Shown piece by piece: positions 22,200-33,599 of a stretch of 64,000 nt of DNA. The stretch spans positions 315,085 to 379,084 of the forward strand of contig MNCI01028261.1 in the NCBI GenBank assembly GCA_015680685.1, in the 5' to 3' direction. A program made the position numbers and the translations under genes. The notes under the pieces were generated by a model. That model searched no databases, was not told where the DNA came from, and worked only from the letters and a program-made list of their open reading frames with translations. Numbering within the stretch: the stretch's first letter is position 1; each line of letters opens with the position of its first letter. Origin of the DNA: Gnetum montanum (lineage: Eukaryota > Streptophyta > Gnetopsida > Gnetales > Gnetaceae).

Positions 22200-23100
22200 T
22201 AAAGCTTTTAGGCAAGATGTGATGACACATAAGATCCCTTTAATAGAAGGTTGAAAAATAGTCAAGAAAAAACAAAGAAAATTTAATCCATCATTTGAAC
22301 TAGCTATGGAAGTTGAAATCAAGAAGTTGTTGCAAGAACAAATCATATATCTAGTACGATATTCAACATGGCTTGCTAACCTTGTTCCAGTGAGGAAGAA
22401 AAATGGTGATATAAGGCTTTCTATAGACTTTAGAAATCTGAATGATGCCTCAAAAAAGGATAAGTATCCAGTTCCAAGAATTGATGAGATGCTTATTAAA
22501 GTCTCAGGTTGTCAAGTATATTCCTTCTTAGATGGTTTCTTAGGTTATAATCAAATCATGGTAGATAAGAATGATAGATTCAAAATAGCATTTATCACCA
22601 AATGGGGAACTTTCACTTAGCAAAGAATGCCATTTGGATTGTCAAATGTTGAAGCTACGTTTCAAAGAACAATGGATTTAGCATTTAAGGATTTATTAGG
22701 CAAGTTCGTGGTAGTTTATTTGGATGATATTACAATATTCTCAAAGAAAAAAGAAGATCATATTGATCATCTTCAACAAGTTTTTGATAGATGTTGTCAG
22801 TTTGGTATTTCATTAAATCCTAAGAAGTGTATCTTTAGAGTTAAATCTAGAAGTTTATTAGGCCACGTGATATGTCAAGAAGGAATTGCTATAGACAATT
22901 CCCGAATCCAAGCAGTCCAGAATATTGAGCACCCCACAACTAAGAAATCTCTTAGATCTTTCTTTGGGAAGATAAACTTTGTGAAAAAGTTCATTCCTGG
23001 GTTTACTAAAATTACCAAGCCTTTGATGCATATGCTAAAAAAAGATGTCCAAGTAGAGAAAACACTAGAATTAGAGAGAGCTTTATCAGAAATTAAAAAG
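22200..23100 (+). pseudogene. Ty3/gypsy reverse transcriptase
   Basis: The RT blocks are in order and in one phase: a LVPVRKKNGDIRLSIDFRNLN block (about 22382), KYPVPRIDEM, FLDGFLGYNQI (about 22528; the Asp is the first catalytic Asp), RMPFGLSNVEATFQR (22624) and VVYLDDI (about 22713, the catalytic YLDD). The thumb segment with LNPKKC and LGH follows. One nonsense codon (TAG at 22618) separates the finger and palm halves, and TGA at 22252 lies just upstream. Catalytic residues are intact. Confidence 0.93.
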
Positions 23101-23520
23101 GCAATACAAGAGGCTCCATATTTAGTGAAGCCTAGGCTTAAAGAAGATTTTTGGTTATATTCTTTTGTTTCAAATGATTCTATCGTTGCCGTTTTGAAAC
23201 AAAAGGATAACGAAGGTCAAGATGAACCAATTGGATTTTTTGGATATCATTTAAAAAGTTTAGAGTTGAATTATTTAGACTTAGAGAAACAAGCTTTCAT
23301 AGTCATCAAAGCACTTCAGCATTTTAAATATTATTTGGAAAGTTTATTAGTTCACATTATGCTAATTGAACCTGCAGTCAAGCGATTCCTATCCCAAAAT
23401 GAGATTGGATTGAAAAGAGGAAAATGGTTTATTAAGTTGCAAAGTTTCAGATTTTCATTGGAAATATGCAAGACAATTAAGGGAATGGGACTAGCTAAGT
23501 TAATGACTAGAGAAAGTGAA
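23101..23520 (+). pseudogene. Ty3-type RNase H after RT, catalytically degenerate
   Basis: The segment DFWLYSFVSNDSIVAVLKQ (from about 23143) aligns with the family start L.L.TDAS..GIGAVL.Q but lacks the first catalytic Asp at the expected place. The block LNYLDLEKQAFIVIKAL (about 23268) keeps the Glu helix. This fits the connection-like role reported for the original RNase H in elements that gained a second one. No nonsense codon lies within it. Confidence 0.75.
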
Positions 23521-24797
23521 GTGTGTACACTTAATACCCATGAAGAGAATTGGTATGATGAAATTCTTAAATTTCTTAGTACAAGGAAAATCCCAAATAA
23601 TTTAACTGCAAGTCAAAAGAGAGCTTTCTTCAAAAAGGCACGAAGATTCATTATTATAGATAAAATATCATACAGAAAGGATTTTCAGGGAGTTTTATTG
23701 GAATGTGTTCATAATGATCAAATTAGTTTCATTTTGGAACAATTTCATGATCATTTGAATTTATTTTATGAATCCCCTAAGTCAACTATGCAACATATAC
23801 TTCGATATGGATATTACTAGCCTTCCATGTATCAAGACATTAGTTCAAAGATTCAAAAATGCTATAAATGTCAAATTCATGGGCCCAAGATTAAAAGGAC
23901 TAGAGCCCCTTTAAAGCCAGTAGTTGCAGATAGACCATTTCAGCAATGGGGTTTGGATTTTATTGGTACAATTACTCCTTCAAGAGCTGGACACAAGTTT
24001 ATTCTCACAGCTACTGATTATTTCACTAAATGGTCTGAAGCAAAGACTCTAAGAGGAAGTTCAACATCAGATGTGATTAAGTTTCTAGAAGATCACATTC
24101 TAAGTAGATTTGGTCTACCCGAAGTGTTAGTGTCAGACAATGTACCCGCCTTCAAATCTGAAGAGTTTATCAAATGGGCATCTGCAAAATCCATTTTCTT
24201 ATTTTCCTCATCAAATTATTATCCTCAAGGAAATGGCCTAGCAGAATCCACTAATAAAAGCTTATTGCTTATATCAAGAAATCGATGGATGGGAATCCAG
24301 GAAATTGGATTGATTATCTACAGTCTGCATTATGGTCAGATCGAATCAGATTCAAGAAAGCTATTGGAACATCACCATATAATTTAGTTTATGGTTTGAT
24401 AGCAAGAATTACAAACAAGATTGTAAGCTCAGCTTCTGAATTTGTACAAAGATATAGTGAAAAAACTAATAAAGATAGAAGTTTCATGACTTTACTTATT
24501 AAAAGAGAAGCTGAAATAGATAAAGCAAGAGATAATTTATTATGGAATACCTCTCAAGTTAAAAGATGGTTTGATAGGAAAGCTTTAAAAAGAACTTTCA
24601 AGATAGGGGACTTTGTCTTATTATGGAATATGAAGAAACCAAATAAGTTTACCCCAACATGGATCGGTCCCTTTCAAGTTACAAAGAAATTGTTAGAGGA
24701 TACTTACAAATTATCAACTTTGGATGGCATGGAATTGCAATTTCCATATAATGTTTTGCATATAAAACATTATTTGGGACAATTGCATACAACTTAA
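23521..24797 (+). pseudogene. Ty3/gypsy integrase
   Basis: The zinc-binding N terminus is readable: the His pair around 23708-23755 and CYKCQ near 23863. The DDE core follows: WGLDFIG (first Asp, about 23950), VSDNVPAF (second Asp, about 24130; family SDNG) and GNGLAESTNKSL (Glu, about 24230). A nonsense codon at 23818 and a phase change near 24285 interrupt it. The C-terminal part (24285-24797) contains the GPY/F-type motif WIGPFQV (about 24660) and ends at TAA. No chromodomain follows, which argues against a chromovirus. Confidence 0.92.
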
Positions 24798-25181
24798 AGA
24801 TGTTCTTACACAAGATAATATATGTATATACTATTAGATATAATATTACTAGGAGTATAGTGTCAATTATAATATTTAATTATGCTTTATTTATATTTGG
24901 AACATAATTTTTTCTCAAATGAGACAAGTGGAAGCCTACAAGTGAAACAAGTGGAATCTACAAGATTGACAAGTGGGGAAGGTGACTCATCCACCACTTA
25001 GTGAGGATTGTGACAAATGGTTAGAATGCCTAAAAAGAAGGAAGCTTGGTTAAAGACTCTTAGGGGGAGGTTTAAATTTCTAGCACCTATAAAGGAGGGT
25101 TAAGTTGCTTAGGATTTCTTCATCTTTCAATTCAAGTTGGGTAGTGAAAGTTAGAGAGGGCTAATAGAGTTTGAGAGAGCA

Positions 25182-25850
25182 ATGAGAAAGCCTTTTATTC
25201 CATATGTGATGGGATGTTGCCCTGAGCATGTATTGAAGGCTTACCTAAAGGCTAAATCTTGTAGAGCTCCAAAAGAGTGTCCTTTTATGGCTTGGTTGTC
25301 TGACGAATTTTCTTTTCTCACTAGAGGTTTGGAGATAGAGTCCAATGTTTAGGGGCAATACCAAGATTGCACCAAGGAGGAAGAGAAAAGAGAAGAGCAA
25401 CCAACTAATGAAGAATCATCATGGGGATGGGGAGAAGCCTTTGTCTCCTGAGAGGAAAATGAAGGACCCAATGGAGAAGAACAAAAGAGCTCATCTGAGA
25501 AAGAAAATGAGAAAAGTGTTGAAGAGAAAGCTTCAGTAGATCAAAATGAGAGCTCCACCAAGCTGGAGAACAACAGATCTACCTTCATCACATCAGAAAT
25601 TTCCTATGAAACTATGAGAGAGATGAGGATTTCCATTACAATTCAGTTTCCATCTCAAGAATAGTCCATGAAGGACTTGATAATGTACAATTTGTTATGT
25701 ATAGTTTGACTTTTCCTAGGAATGAGGTTTTTGCTCGATCACACCTTATGTTAAATGGGAATTTCCCTCAAAAAAATATTTCTATTTAGCTGTAAAAATT
25801 CGATGAAAATTTTAGTATGTTTTAGTTTTGTAATGAGGGGGGTAGAAATG
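25182..25850 (+). pseudogene. Extra ORF after integrase, unknown function
   Basis: The ATG at 25182 opens a phase running to 25664 (161 codons) with internal stops at 25350 and near 25449. It begins MRKPFIPYVMGCC, continues with a short Trp/Phe-containing region, then becomes highly Glu/Lys/Ser-rich. A second phase overlaps from about 25640 and runs on toward the polypurine tract. The shared protein-like composition suggests one decayed accessory gene of at least 200 codons between integrase and the 3' LTR. No signal peptide or membrane segment is evident, so an envelope-like role is not supported. I do not recognise the family. Confidence 0.55.
25835..25848 (+). promoter_or_regulatory. Polypurine tract
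   Basis: GAGGGGGGTAGAAA directly abuts the TGTTGG start of the 3' LTR, the plus-strand priming site expected there. Confidence 0.85.
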
Positions 25851-26124
25851 TTGGCACATTTGGCCATTCCATGGAAAAATTGGAATATTTTATTAAAAAT
25901 TAGAACAATCTATGGTTTTAAATTTAGAAGTAAATTTACAGCTTTAGTGTTGTGGGGTGATGGGTGTTTTTGGAGAAGTAATCTACTGGTAAAGAATTTT
26001 GATGTTGAGGCCTTCTTGGAATATGAAATTAAAGTGCCAAATTATTCTTTTATCGGAGATTGGAGGATAGTACAATAGTAAACAAAGAATTAGATTATTT
26101 ACCTCAAAAAGCATACTTCCTGTT

Positions 26125-26367
26125 AATGTTCTTTCTAAGAAACCCCAAACCACCGTTTATGTTAGAAAAATAGCCACCGTTGTGGATAATAGATTTTTAC
26201 ATTCTATGCTTAAGCTTTATGGTCCACTTAAGAGTTGGAAGCATGCAGAGGATCCAACGAATGGATTGCCAATAGGTTTTGGATTTGGTGGATTTAAAGT
26301 AACAAAGGATCATCTTCTTATTAAATTTCTTGGCAATGACACTTTCGGTTGGTGTGAAGAATCATGA
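26125..26367 (+). pseudogene. Captured RRM, RBM25-like (copy in 3' LTR)
   Basis: Same fragment as at 16168. RNP2 reads VYVRKI and RNP1 IGFGFGGF. Residues differing from the first copy (SWK instead of TWK, AEDPTNG instead of VEDPMNG) are closer to the RBM25 family sequence, so this copy has decayed less. TGA at 26365 interrupts the frame at the same place as in the 5' LTR, so that stop predates insertion. Confidence 0.8.
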
Positions 26368-26394
26368 CTGAGAGCTGGATAATCAGAACTAGAC

Positions 26395-27105
26395 ACCATG
26401 GTTTTTGGGGAATTAGGCTTCATCGACAAATAAGTCATTTGGTACTTGCTCGAAGTTGTGCCTGTGCATCAGCTGGACCTGCGAATCAGCGTCACCGGAC
26501 GTAGCTGCAGCCGGCTCATCGACGTCGTATGCTAGGCCTCCCCTCCTTCATTGCTGACCGTGATTTCAATTCTGGAGGCCGATGTCTTCGACCTGTATTC
26601 GCTACAATGACTGTGCATGCGCACCTGCCTCGTGCTCACCTACATGATCCCGTTCTACTTCTACGGCAAACCCGTCATCAACGCGTGCATCGTTGTCGAC
26701 ATCAATTATTTTGACATCATTGGCAAGCCCGAGTTCATGGAGTGCATGGAGGCCCTTTTCCACGACCAAGCTCTGAAGAGCTGGTTTTTGGTTGTGAGTG
26801 CGTGTGGGTTTGATTCCATTCCTGCCGAGATGAGACTGTTCCATCACACGCGGCAGTGGGAAGCACTGGTGGTGCCCAACAGCGTGATTGCGTATGCGGA
26901 GCTAATTTCTGAGAAGAGGGTTGTGAGTAATCTTGGTACTTATGAGTCAGCGGTACTTGGTATTGCTCATGCTGATGAGCTTCAGAAGTTCAGATGCTCC
27001 AGACCCAGGCTAGCCAGGCCCAAAAAAAATTCAGGAACAAAACGAAGAAGAAAGGGATATACAATCCCATTACTCCCAACTCTATTATCCACAAAACAAC
27101 CCTGA
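26395..27105 (+). pseudogene. Captured saccharopine dehydrogenase-like oxidoreductase fragment (copy in 3' LTR)
   Basis: Same fragment as at 16438 and in the same phase as the upstream RRM. Here the C-terminal two thirds (26617-27105) are open for 162 codons. The blocks GKPEFMECMEALFHDQA, VVSACGFDSIPAEM and SEKRVVSNLGTYESAVLG are closer to the family than in copy one. The Rossmann turn is more damaged (VFGELGFIDK). The TAA after the GK of the turn is shared by both LTRs, so it was present when the element inserted. Other stops are private to this copy (near 26533 and 26608). The last 30 or so residues do not match the family and are probably LTR sequence. Confidence 0.88.
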
Positions 27106-27187
27106 TGTTGATTCGAATTTCAAGTCATTAACAGTGGTAGTAATATGAAGATAAAATCAACACGTTACCTCCTTCGGTTGAAAGAAA

Positions 27188-27286
27188 CCTGATGCCACTA
27201 CTGATGCCTGCTGGTTCGATGGTGCTATTGAAACAACCCGATGCCACTAGCGATGCCTGTTGGTTCGATGGTGCTGTTGAAACAAA
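27188..27286. repeat. 49-bp direct duplication in the 3' LTR
   Basis: Copies start at 27188 and 27237, equivalent to the pair at 17231 and 17280 in the 5' LTR, so the duplication predates insertion. Confidence 0.75.
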
Positions 27287-29105
27287 TGGACACGACATTA
27301 TTCCAGATGTCAACTGCAAGAAAAATACAAGATAGAACCGCTGTAACCTCTGCATCCATGATGCCCTGAATTTCAGCTATTTTAAGAAAGGTCCCCTTAA
27401 CTATAACTTTGAAAATTAAATTAAAATGAATTAATTTAGGTATGCATAGCGTAAGATATATATATGACATTGAGAAAAGGGAAAAAGATATTTTTAGGAT
27501 TTTTAGGATATTTATATTTTATTACTTTCACAAGGATTACTAAGGACATGACATTTAGTATTTAAAATTCTAAATAAAATACTTAATTAAATTAAATTGG
27601 GGATTTTGGTTTTATTTTAATAAATAAATAAAATATTATACACTATTATTTACAAAAGTAATATTTGTAATATTTACAAATATTAGTGTTAGCATAAATT
27701 CCTCCTAACTTTATGTATAACTTCCTAACTACATAACTTCCTCCTAATTAGATGGGTAAGTTGTAACCTCCTTACTTGGGAGAAAAGTTAGCTAGGATAT
27801 TTTAGAATGTAACTACCTTATGAACCTTATAAAAAGGCTTCAAAGGTAAGAAGGAAAAGGGGGAACACTTTGGGGATCATCATACTTTTCAGGAGACATT
27901 TTGAAGGCTACTAGCTAGCACTTGGGCTCTCACTTTGAGACACACTTTGTGTCTTGGGAGAAGAGCATTGTAAAGAAGAAAGAGTGAAAGATTGCTTGTA
28001 AGATGACTTGCTAAAGAAAATATTTCAGCCTCTTTGTCATAGTCCTATGAGTTATGTTTTTTATTTTTTATTTTGTTTAAATTGTTTAGCTAGTGGTTTA
28101 GATAGTAACATCCTTGGCAAGTAATTTTGGGATTTTTAGATTGCTCTTATTGTTCTTGTTGCACGATTGAAAGTTTTCTATTAAAATTTTGCCATAGAAG
28201 CACTTGTGTTTAATAGCCTTAAGAGCATTTTGGTAATAATTTTTATTGTGCAACGTGTAAGAATTGTTATTGGAATTGTTGTAAGAGAGCCTCTGCTTGT
28301 AGTCACGTCGTTGAACAATTCAGTAGTCAAGAGGGTTCAGAAAATCTTTGGTATTTTGATGGGACCAGAATAGCTTCACTTTATCTTTAAAGTGAATCTC
28401 CATGATATTTCAATCAGAAATTGTTAAGTCTTTTGAAGGTTCTGTTGAATGCAATTGTTGACGTCCATTATCTAGCCAAAATGGAGTCTCGTACGTGATA
28501 GTTTACGCAACAATTTTTTGGTAGCATAGTAGGATTTTCTTGAAGAAATTTCTTATTTAAGCCTTGGAAGTTCGAACAATTTTTAGTTATTGAATTTGGG
28601 ATAGCTTTATTGTGAAGTGTTTACTTATGTCATTTTACCTTGTTTAAATATTTGAGGTCCACACAAATCTGCTTTCTTTTCTGTCTATTTCCATTGAATC
28701 TTGCTCTATTTCTAGTTTTCTTGTGGAACTATCTCTTTCTCTGGGGAAAATTAGAAGTAGATTCATGTAGTTGTGCTCAAAGTTTTTTACAAAATTTTAT
28801 AGGTTACAAGTAGGTATTATAAGGACCGCATAGACTAGGCAATTGAACAAAATAGGAACTCTCAACAACTCATAGTACTTGGCAAAGTTGGCTGAATCTC
28901 TTTAAAGTAAATCATTCGTAGTTTACAGAAAACACAATCATTTAATTTTTCACAACCGCATGTCACAACAACACACACACATACTCACATTAACTACTGA
29001 GTCTATTTGGAGGTATCTAGACCTTGGTGTTGCCAGAGACCAACAAACACCTAAATCCTGTTCGAGGACACTCGTTGGCGATCACATCCCAAAAGGTCAC
29101 CAACA

Positions 29106-29110
29106 AGTAT
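29106..29110. repeat. Target site duplication AGTAT (right)
   Basis: Matches 15888-15892 at the other end of the element. Confidence 0.92.
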
Positions 29111-29289
29111 ACCTTAAATGAAGCTTCCATTTTGTAACCTTTAGTTAGAAAAGGAAGAAATCTATTCCTCATTAGAAGTATACCTAGAAGGCTCCTTAAA
29201 TGACTTTCCATTAGGTTTAAGTTTTCAAGATTAGTAGTGCCATTGCAAGTAAGTCCTCATCAATAATGGAATTTTCTCAATAATTAGAG
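29111..29289. other. Short flank between two elements
   Basis: These 180 bp lie between the 13.2-kb element and the next LTR. They contain CCTCATTAGAAGTATACCT at about 29166, nearly the same phrase that the insertion split (left flank CCTCATTAGAAGTAT ending at 15892 joined to ACCTT at 29111), so the target held a short repeat about 70 bp apart. Confidence 0.6.
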
Positions 29290-30230
29290 TGGGTTCAATT
29301 TTATTAATTTAACCTTTGAATCCCAATAAATCTAGTAATTATGAAAAAAATTGAATTGATAGAAAATAAGAAAACTAGCTATCTTCAATTAATTTAAAGA
29401 AGATTAAAAATCAATGATTCCATAACTCATAATGCATTCACAAATACTTAATGATGTCATAGAGCATGAGGCTCTACGACCAAACAATGATTGTCCTCAA
29501 TGAAAGGTATAACCAAATGATATCAACCTCACATAAGCACACAAGAGACGCATATAGGCCAAACACACACAATTGATTATAGAGGTGCATACACACTCAT
29601 GCACTCTCAACTTATGCTCTCATGTCACTCTCCGCTCATCTCATGCCATGTCATGTCCAAAACATGATTAGAAATATATAATATTTATTAGAAATAAAAT
29701 ATAAGACTCCTAGAAATATTTCTCCATGCTTAACCTAGATATTCCTAGTTGTTTCTATCTTTTCTTATCTTTTTCTAGTTGTTTTCCACTATGGAACTAC
29801 AAACTTGAAATTTTTCTCGATTGTTCAAGTTCTTTTCATCTTTTCTAGGACATCTTCCTACAAAACCCATCATTCAAAAAATATGTATTTGGTGGTGGGA
29901 GATAAAGTGAGATGTCTCCATCAAAGTTGAAATGTTTCCCTCAAGACGTCTCTTGAAATCTACAACATCTCACCTAGGATGTCTCTAAACAAGCTGAGAC
30001 ATCTCCTCATCAACCAAGATGTCTCCTTTAAATGTGAGATGTTTCTTGTTAAAAGCCAGCTATTAGTAGAGATGTCTTCAAGACATGTGGGACATCTTTT
30101 GTCTCATCCCAATTCTTCTTAACTTACAAGATATTTTTATAATGTCATTAAGTGTCCCTAGACTAGCTATCCCATCCTTCAAAAAGTAAACTCATCTGAA
30201 CAAGGGAGTAAGGATAGAAGTGATCCCCCA
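29290..30230 (-). repeat. 3' LTR of the chromovirus-like element
   Basis: Pairs with 47418-48353. Shared landmarks include a GAGGCTCTACGACCA phrase at 29468, CCAAACACACACAATTGAT at 29557 and CACTCATGCA at about 29595. The segment 29880-30110 carries about ten AGATGTCTCC-type boxes in both orientations. On the minus strand it begins TGGGGGATCACTT. Confidence 0.75.
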
Positions 30231-31017
30231 CTTGGAAAGTTTATTCTCATGTACTCATATAGCATCATCGATGGAATAATCTACCAAATGAATCAAGTAC
30301 TCATGTCTCTTCACTCCTTCAATGCTAGAATTTTTTCTCCTCTTGAGTATGATTACCTTCCTCTTCATTGAAGGCTTGGAAATAGCCCTCTTCAACTCAT
30401 CAATGCTACCTTAGATGGTTTTATCATAAACTAGTCAATGATAATGCATAAGATCTAAAAATATAAGCATAACAGACATATCCACATCATTTGATAAGTG
30501 AATTTCAAAAGCATTATCATTAATGTTGACCTTGATTCTAGAAGGACCCATCTTCTTAGCTTTTAATTTGGAGAATTTGACATCTCTCAACCTCTTCTTC
30601 TTCAATTACACTCAAACTAGACCACCAACAACAAATTTAGGCTTTCACTAATCATCATTTTCCTTGAGGACTTTCTCTTTAGTCTTCATCCTTAGATTTT
30701 CCTTTACGTGTGCATGGATATCTCTCATCTCTTGTACAAAATCAGTATTTAGTTAAGCTTCTTTCTAAACGCTCTTCAAATCATCCACCATATTTGGACA
30801 AAAATCATAATTCATCTTAAAGGATCTTTTTCCAACACTAACATGAAAAGAATTATTGTTATAAAAAATTAGCATGATAGCAAAATTTCCCACTGTTTAG
30901 TTTATGATAACATAAATATCTTAGAATATCTAGTAATGATTTATTAACCACCTCCATTTTGTCATCATATTGTGGATGATATGCACTAGAAAAATTTAAA
31001 TTTATTCTTAAAATTTT

Positions 31018-31650
31018 TCAAACGGACTTCAAAAAATGACTAGTAAACCTAGACTCTCTATTACTAATAATATTTAAATGAATATCATGCATCTTCATAA
31101 CATGTTTGAAGAACAAATTTGTTACATGAGAAGAATCACTCATCCTTTTGCATTGAATAAAGTGTGCCATCTTGAAGAACCTATCCATAAATTCCATTGT
31201 TTCCACTTTTGATCTTTGGAATTTCACTCATAAATTCCATTGATATAATTTCCCAAAAAATTTTGAGTGACGAAAGCATATAATGTCCATCCACTCCGTT
31301 ACCTTCTTTGAATTTGTAACATGTCAAATACTCCATAAATTTTAAAACTTTAGTTGTCATTCTAGGCTAAAAATAATGCCTACCCACAAGTTTCAATATT
31401 TTATCCATAACCACATAACCTACCATGCCACCACAATGCTTTTCAAATGTAATCTTCTTTCTAAAATCACAATTAGAAATACATATCTTCCAATTCTTAA
31501 CTAATAGATCATTTTGAATGTGATAATTCCTCTGGTATATCCTACTTAATAATGATTCCTTGAGGCTTCTACAAACCTATCCAAAATCATAATCATATTT
31601 GTAAAAATTTCAAAAAACATCCATATCTTCCACATGAGGTAGTTGAGATG
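31018..31650 (-). pseudogene. Chromovirus-type integrase fragment
   Basis: The 31227-31018 segment reads DRFFKMAHFIQCKRMSDSSH...NIISNRESRF, matching the core block DRFSKMAHFI.C.KT.DA.H...IVSDRD..F with the second catalytic Asp changed to Asn (SDRD to SNRE). The N-terminal zinc region is only faintly readable upstream. The downstream part, including any chromodomain, is not recognisable. Confidence 0.8.
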
Positions 31651-31699
31651 CACCACATGCATTCTAGATAATGAATCAGCCACCACATTGGCTTTCTTA

Positions 31700-32100
31700 G
31701 TTTTATACTTGAGCATAAATTCAACTTCTATAATTTTTTAGCCTACTCTATATGTTTAGCACTCAACTTCTTTTGAAAATTTAGAAATTGTAGTACCTTA
31801 TGATTCATAATCAAGGTGCACTCCTTGGGTAATAAATAATGTCTCCAATGCATAATTGCTTAAAAATTAGTATATAACTCCTCATGTACATTTTATTTTT
31901 TTAAAAACTCATTCAACCTTTTGGCAAAGAAAGCAATAGTCCTACCTTCTTGTAAAATTATGCAACCAATGACAAGTCCACTTGCATCCATCTTTACTTG
32001 AAAAAGCTTCTAAAAATCTAGAATTTCAAGCACTAGTTCACTAGTTATTTTTTCTTTTAATGAGTCAAAGCTCCTTTAGGTTTCATCCCCCCACCTTAAT
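31700..32100 (-). pseudogene. RNase H fragment of the chromovirus-like element
   Basis: The minus-strand frame gives KMDASGLVIGCIILQEGRTIAFF, matching the D-A-S..G.GAVL.Q...PIAF start of Ty3 RNase H. It continues through a KRLNE block, a decayed Y..E block (NVHEELYTNF) and a WRHYLL segment (family W.HYL). Several stops break it. Confidence 0.75.
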
Positions 32101-32289
32101 TCTTTATTTATATTCAACAAAGAAAACATAAGTTAAAAAATACTACTAAAATTTTCTATGAACCTTTGAAAAAAACATGCTAAATCAATGGATGATCTTC
32201 CCTCTTCAACATTCTTATGAGTTGGCTAATCTTTAATAGTCCTCACCTTGGTAGCTTCCATCTAAATTTGATTTTTACAAACCACATTT

Positions 32290-32960
32290 TCCAAGTATGT
32301 CATCTTCTTCTTGAAAAAATAGCTTTTATTCACATTGATCACCAAATATGTCATTTTCTACTTGAAAAAATAGCTTTTCTTCTTGAAAAAATAGCTTTTC
32401 TTTCAATTTAAGACACACCCTTCTCAGGTGATTTGGATGCTCCTCCTCATTAGAGCTATATAGCAAAATATCTTCAAAGTAGACAATACAACACTTACTA
32501 ATCAAGTCTTTAAGTACATCATGAATCAACCTCATGAATATAGCACGTGCATTTATGAGCCCAAATGGAATCATCAATTACTCAAACCATCTATCTAATG
32601 TTTTGAATGTTGTCTTTCATTCATCATCAAGCCTGATTCAAATTTGATGGAATCCACTTTTCAACTCAATTTTGGTAAATAATTTTGCATTGGTAAGAAC
32701 ATCAAGGATATCATCCATCCTTGGAATAAGAAACATGTACCTTACTATTATTCTATTCAGTACCCTAGAATCAATGCACATTCTTTAATTATTGTTATCC
32801 TTCTTTAGCATAAGCACTGCTAGAACTACAAAAGGATTCCCTTATGAAGTCATTTCAAAGTAACTCCTCTATTTTCCTTTGCAATTTTTCATATTGATTT
32901 AGTGCCATCAAGTATGCTCTCTCATTTGGAATCATATCACTAGGAATGAATTTAAGTCAC
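32290..32960 (-). pseudogene. Reverse transcriptase of the chromovirus-like element
   Basis: Read on the minus strand the RT blocks are in order: LMALNQYEKLQRKIEELL, then RMCIDSRVLN (family RMCVDYRALN), then FTKIELKSGFHQI (family F.KIDL.SGYHQI, Asp to Glu). IPFGLINARAIFMRL and VYFEDILLYS (family VYFDDIL.YS, one catalytic Asp changed to Glu) follow. There are few frame changes but several stops. Both catalytic changes would abolish activity. Confidence 0.9.
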
Positions 32961-33179
32961 TGTTGTACATTCTTCATTGGTGGAAATGCATCTAATTTCT
33001 CCTTGTTGAAAAATTACTTCTTCAAATTTACCACACATGTTGGAAGTTCTACCTACACATAATCATGGTTATAAGTAATTGTTGATATAATAACAAAACT
33101 AAAACTAGTATCAGCATATTCCTTAATGTATTTCCTCTCTCCTAGAAGGATTAAGAAGCATTAAGTAAGCTTTGCTACC

Positions 33180-33475
33180 TCATTTGTTCAAGTATCATAG
33201 GAATTAATTCATGAATTCCATCAAGTCTAGCTACACTCCATACATTTCTTTCTCTATCAATTTGAGTACCATTGTTAAACTTCCAAGGTATATCATGAAT
33301 TACATCAACACAATGAATTGGAAGTACATCACATTCCACAACATCATAAAAACTCTCAATTTTAGATTTCAAAACACATTGCTCTCTCACCTTTTTTGAA
33401 AAATCTTTGGACAACTAATGTATCTTGTAGGGTCTAGGATGAAGATTAGTTATTATTTTTACAATAATATCATTT
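33180..33475 (-). pseudogene. C-terminal part of gypsy protease
   Basis: The frame reads HPRPYKIH.LSKDFSKKVREQCVL, then DVVECDVLPIHCVDVIHDIPWKF and NVWSV. This matches the chromovirus protease end (HP.PY.IGWL..G..V.V..QC.V, CDVVPMDACHLLLGRPWQ). The active-site DSG block should lie just upstream on the minus strand (above 33475) but is missing, so this is probably an insertion boundary. Confidence 0.75.
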
Positions 33476-33599
33476 TATGGAATAGTAAAAATTACAAATA
33501 TTGAGCCTATTGGGAAAAAGATTCAAAAGCATTCTAGATCAATAGAAAGTTTGCTAAATAAAAATAGTATGATAAAACTTGACTAGCCATGTTGCTTAA

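Larger units (their letters stand above)
15893..29105 (+). mobile_element. Ty3/gypsy LTR retrotransposon, 13.2 kb, with gene fragments in its LTRs
   Basis: The element is complete in outline: a 3255-bp 5' LTR (15893-19147), a candidate PBS, gag-pol (19273-24797), an extra ORF (25182-25850), a polypurine tract and a 3257-bp 3' LTR (25849-29105), flanked by AGTAT. LTR ends are TGTTGG...CCAACA. Pol order is protease, RNase H, RT, RNase H, integrase, so a second RNase H is present, as known for the Tat group of plant Ty3/gypsy elements. I infer a Tat-related non-chromovirus, since no chromodomain is seen. Coding capacity is broken by roughly ten nonsense codons and three frame changes, so this copy is not autonomous now. 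Outside the captured segment the LTRs differ by only about 2% by eye. Confidence 0.92.
25849..29105 (+). repeat. 3' LTR of the 13.2-kb gypsy element
   Basis: This 3257-bp copy of 15893-19147 runs TGTTGG...CCAACA and is followed by AGTAT. It is nearly identical to the 5' LTR except in the captured gene segment. Its TATA box is at 27828-27837. The 49-bp duplication is repeated at 27188-27286. Confidence 0.93.

Noticed and set aside
25755-26078. 107-codon ORF spanning the interior/3' LTR boundary
   Set aside because: It crosses the polypurine tract and LTR start. The matching part of the 5' LTR is frameshifted, and no domain is recognised. It may include the tail of the accessory ORF but is not called as a separate gene.
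26602-26847. 81-codon minus-strand ORF
   Set aside because: Antisense shadow of the captured oxidoreductase fragment, a by-product of its higher GC content.
33211-33399. Plus-strand ORF opposite the protease fragment
   Set aside because: Shadow of the minus-strand protease homology.
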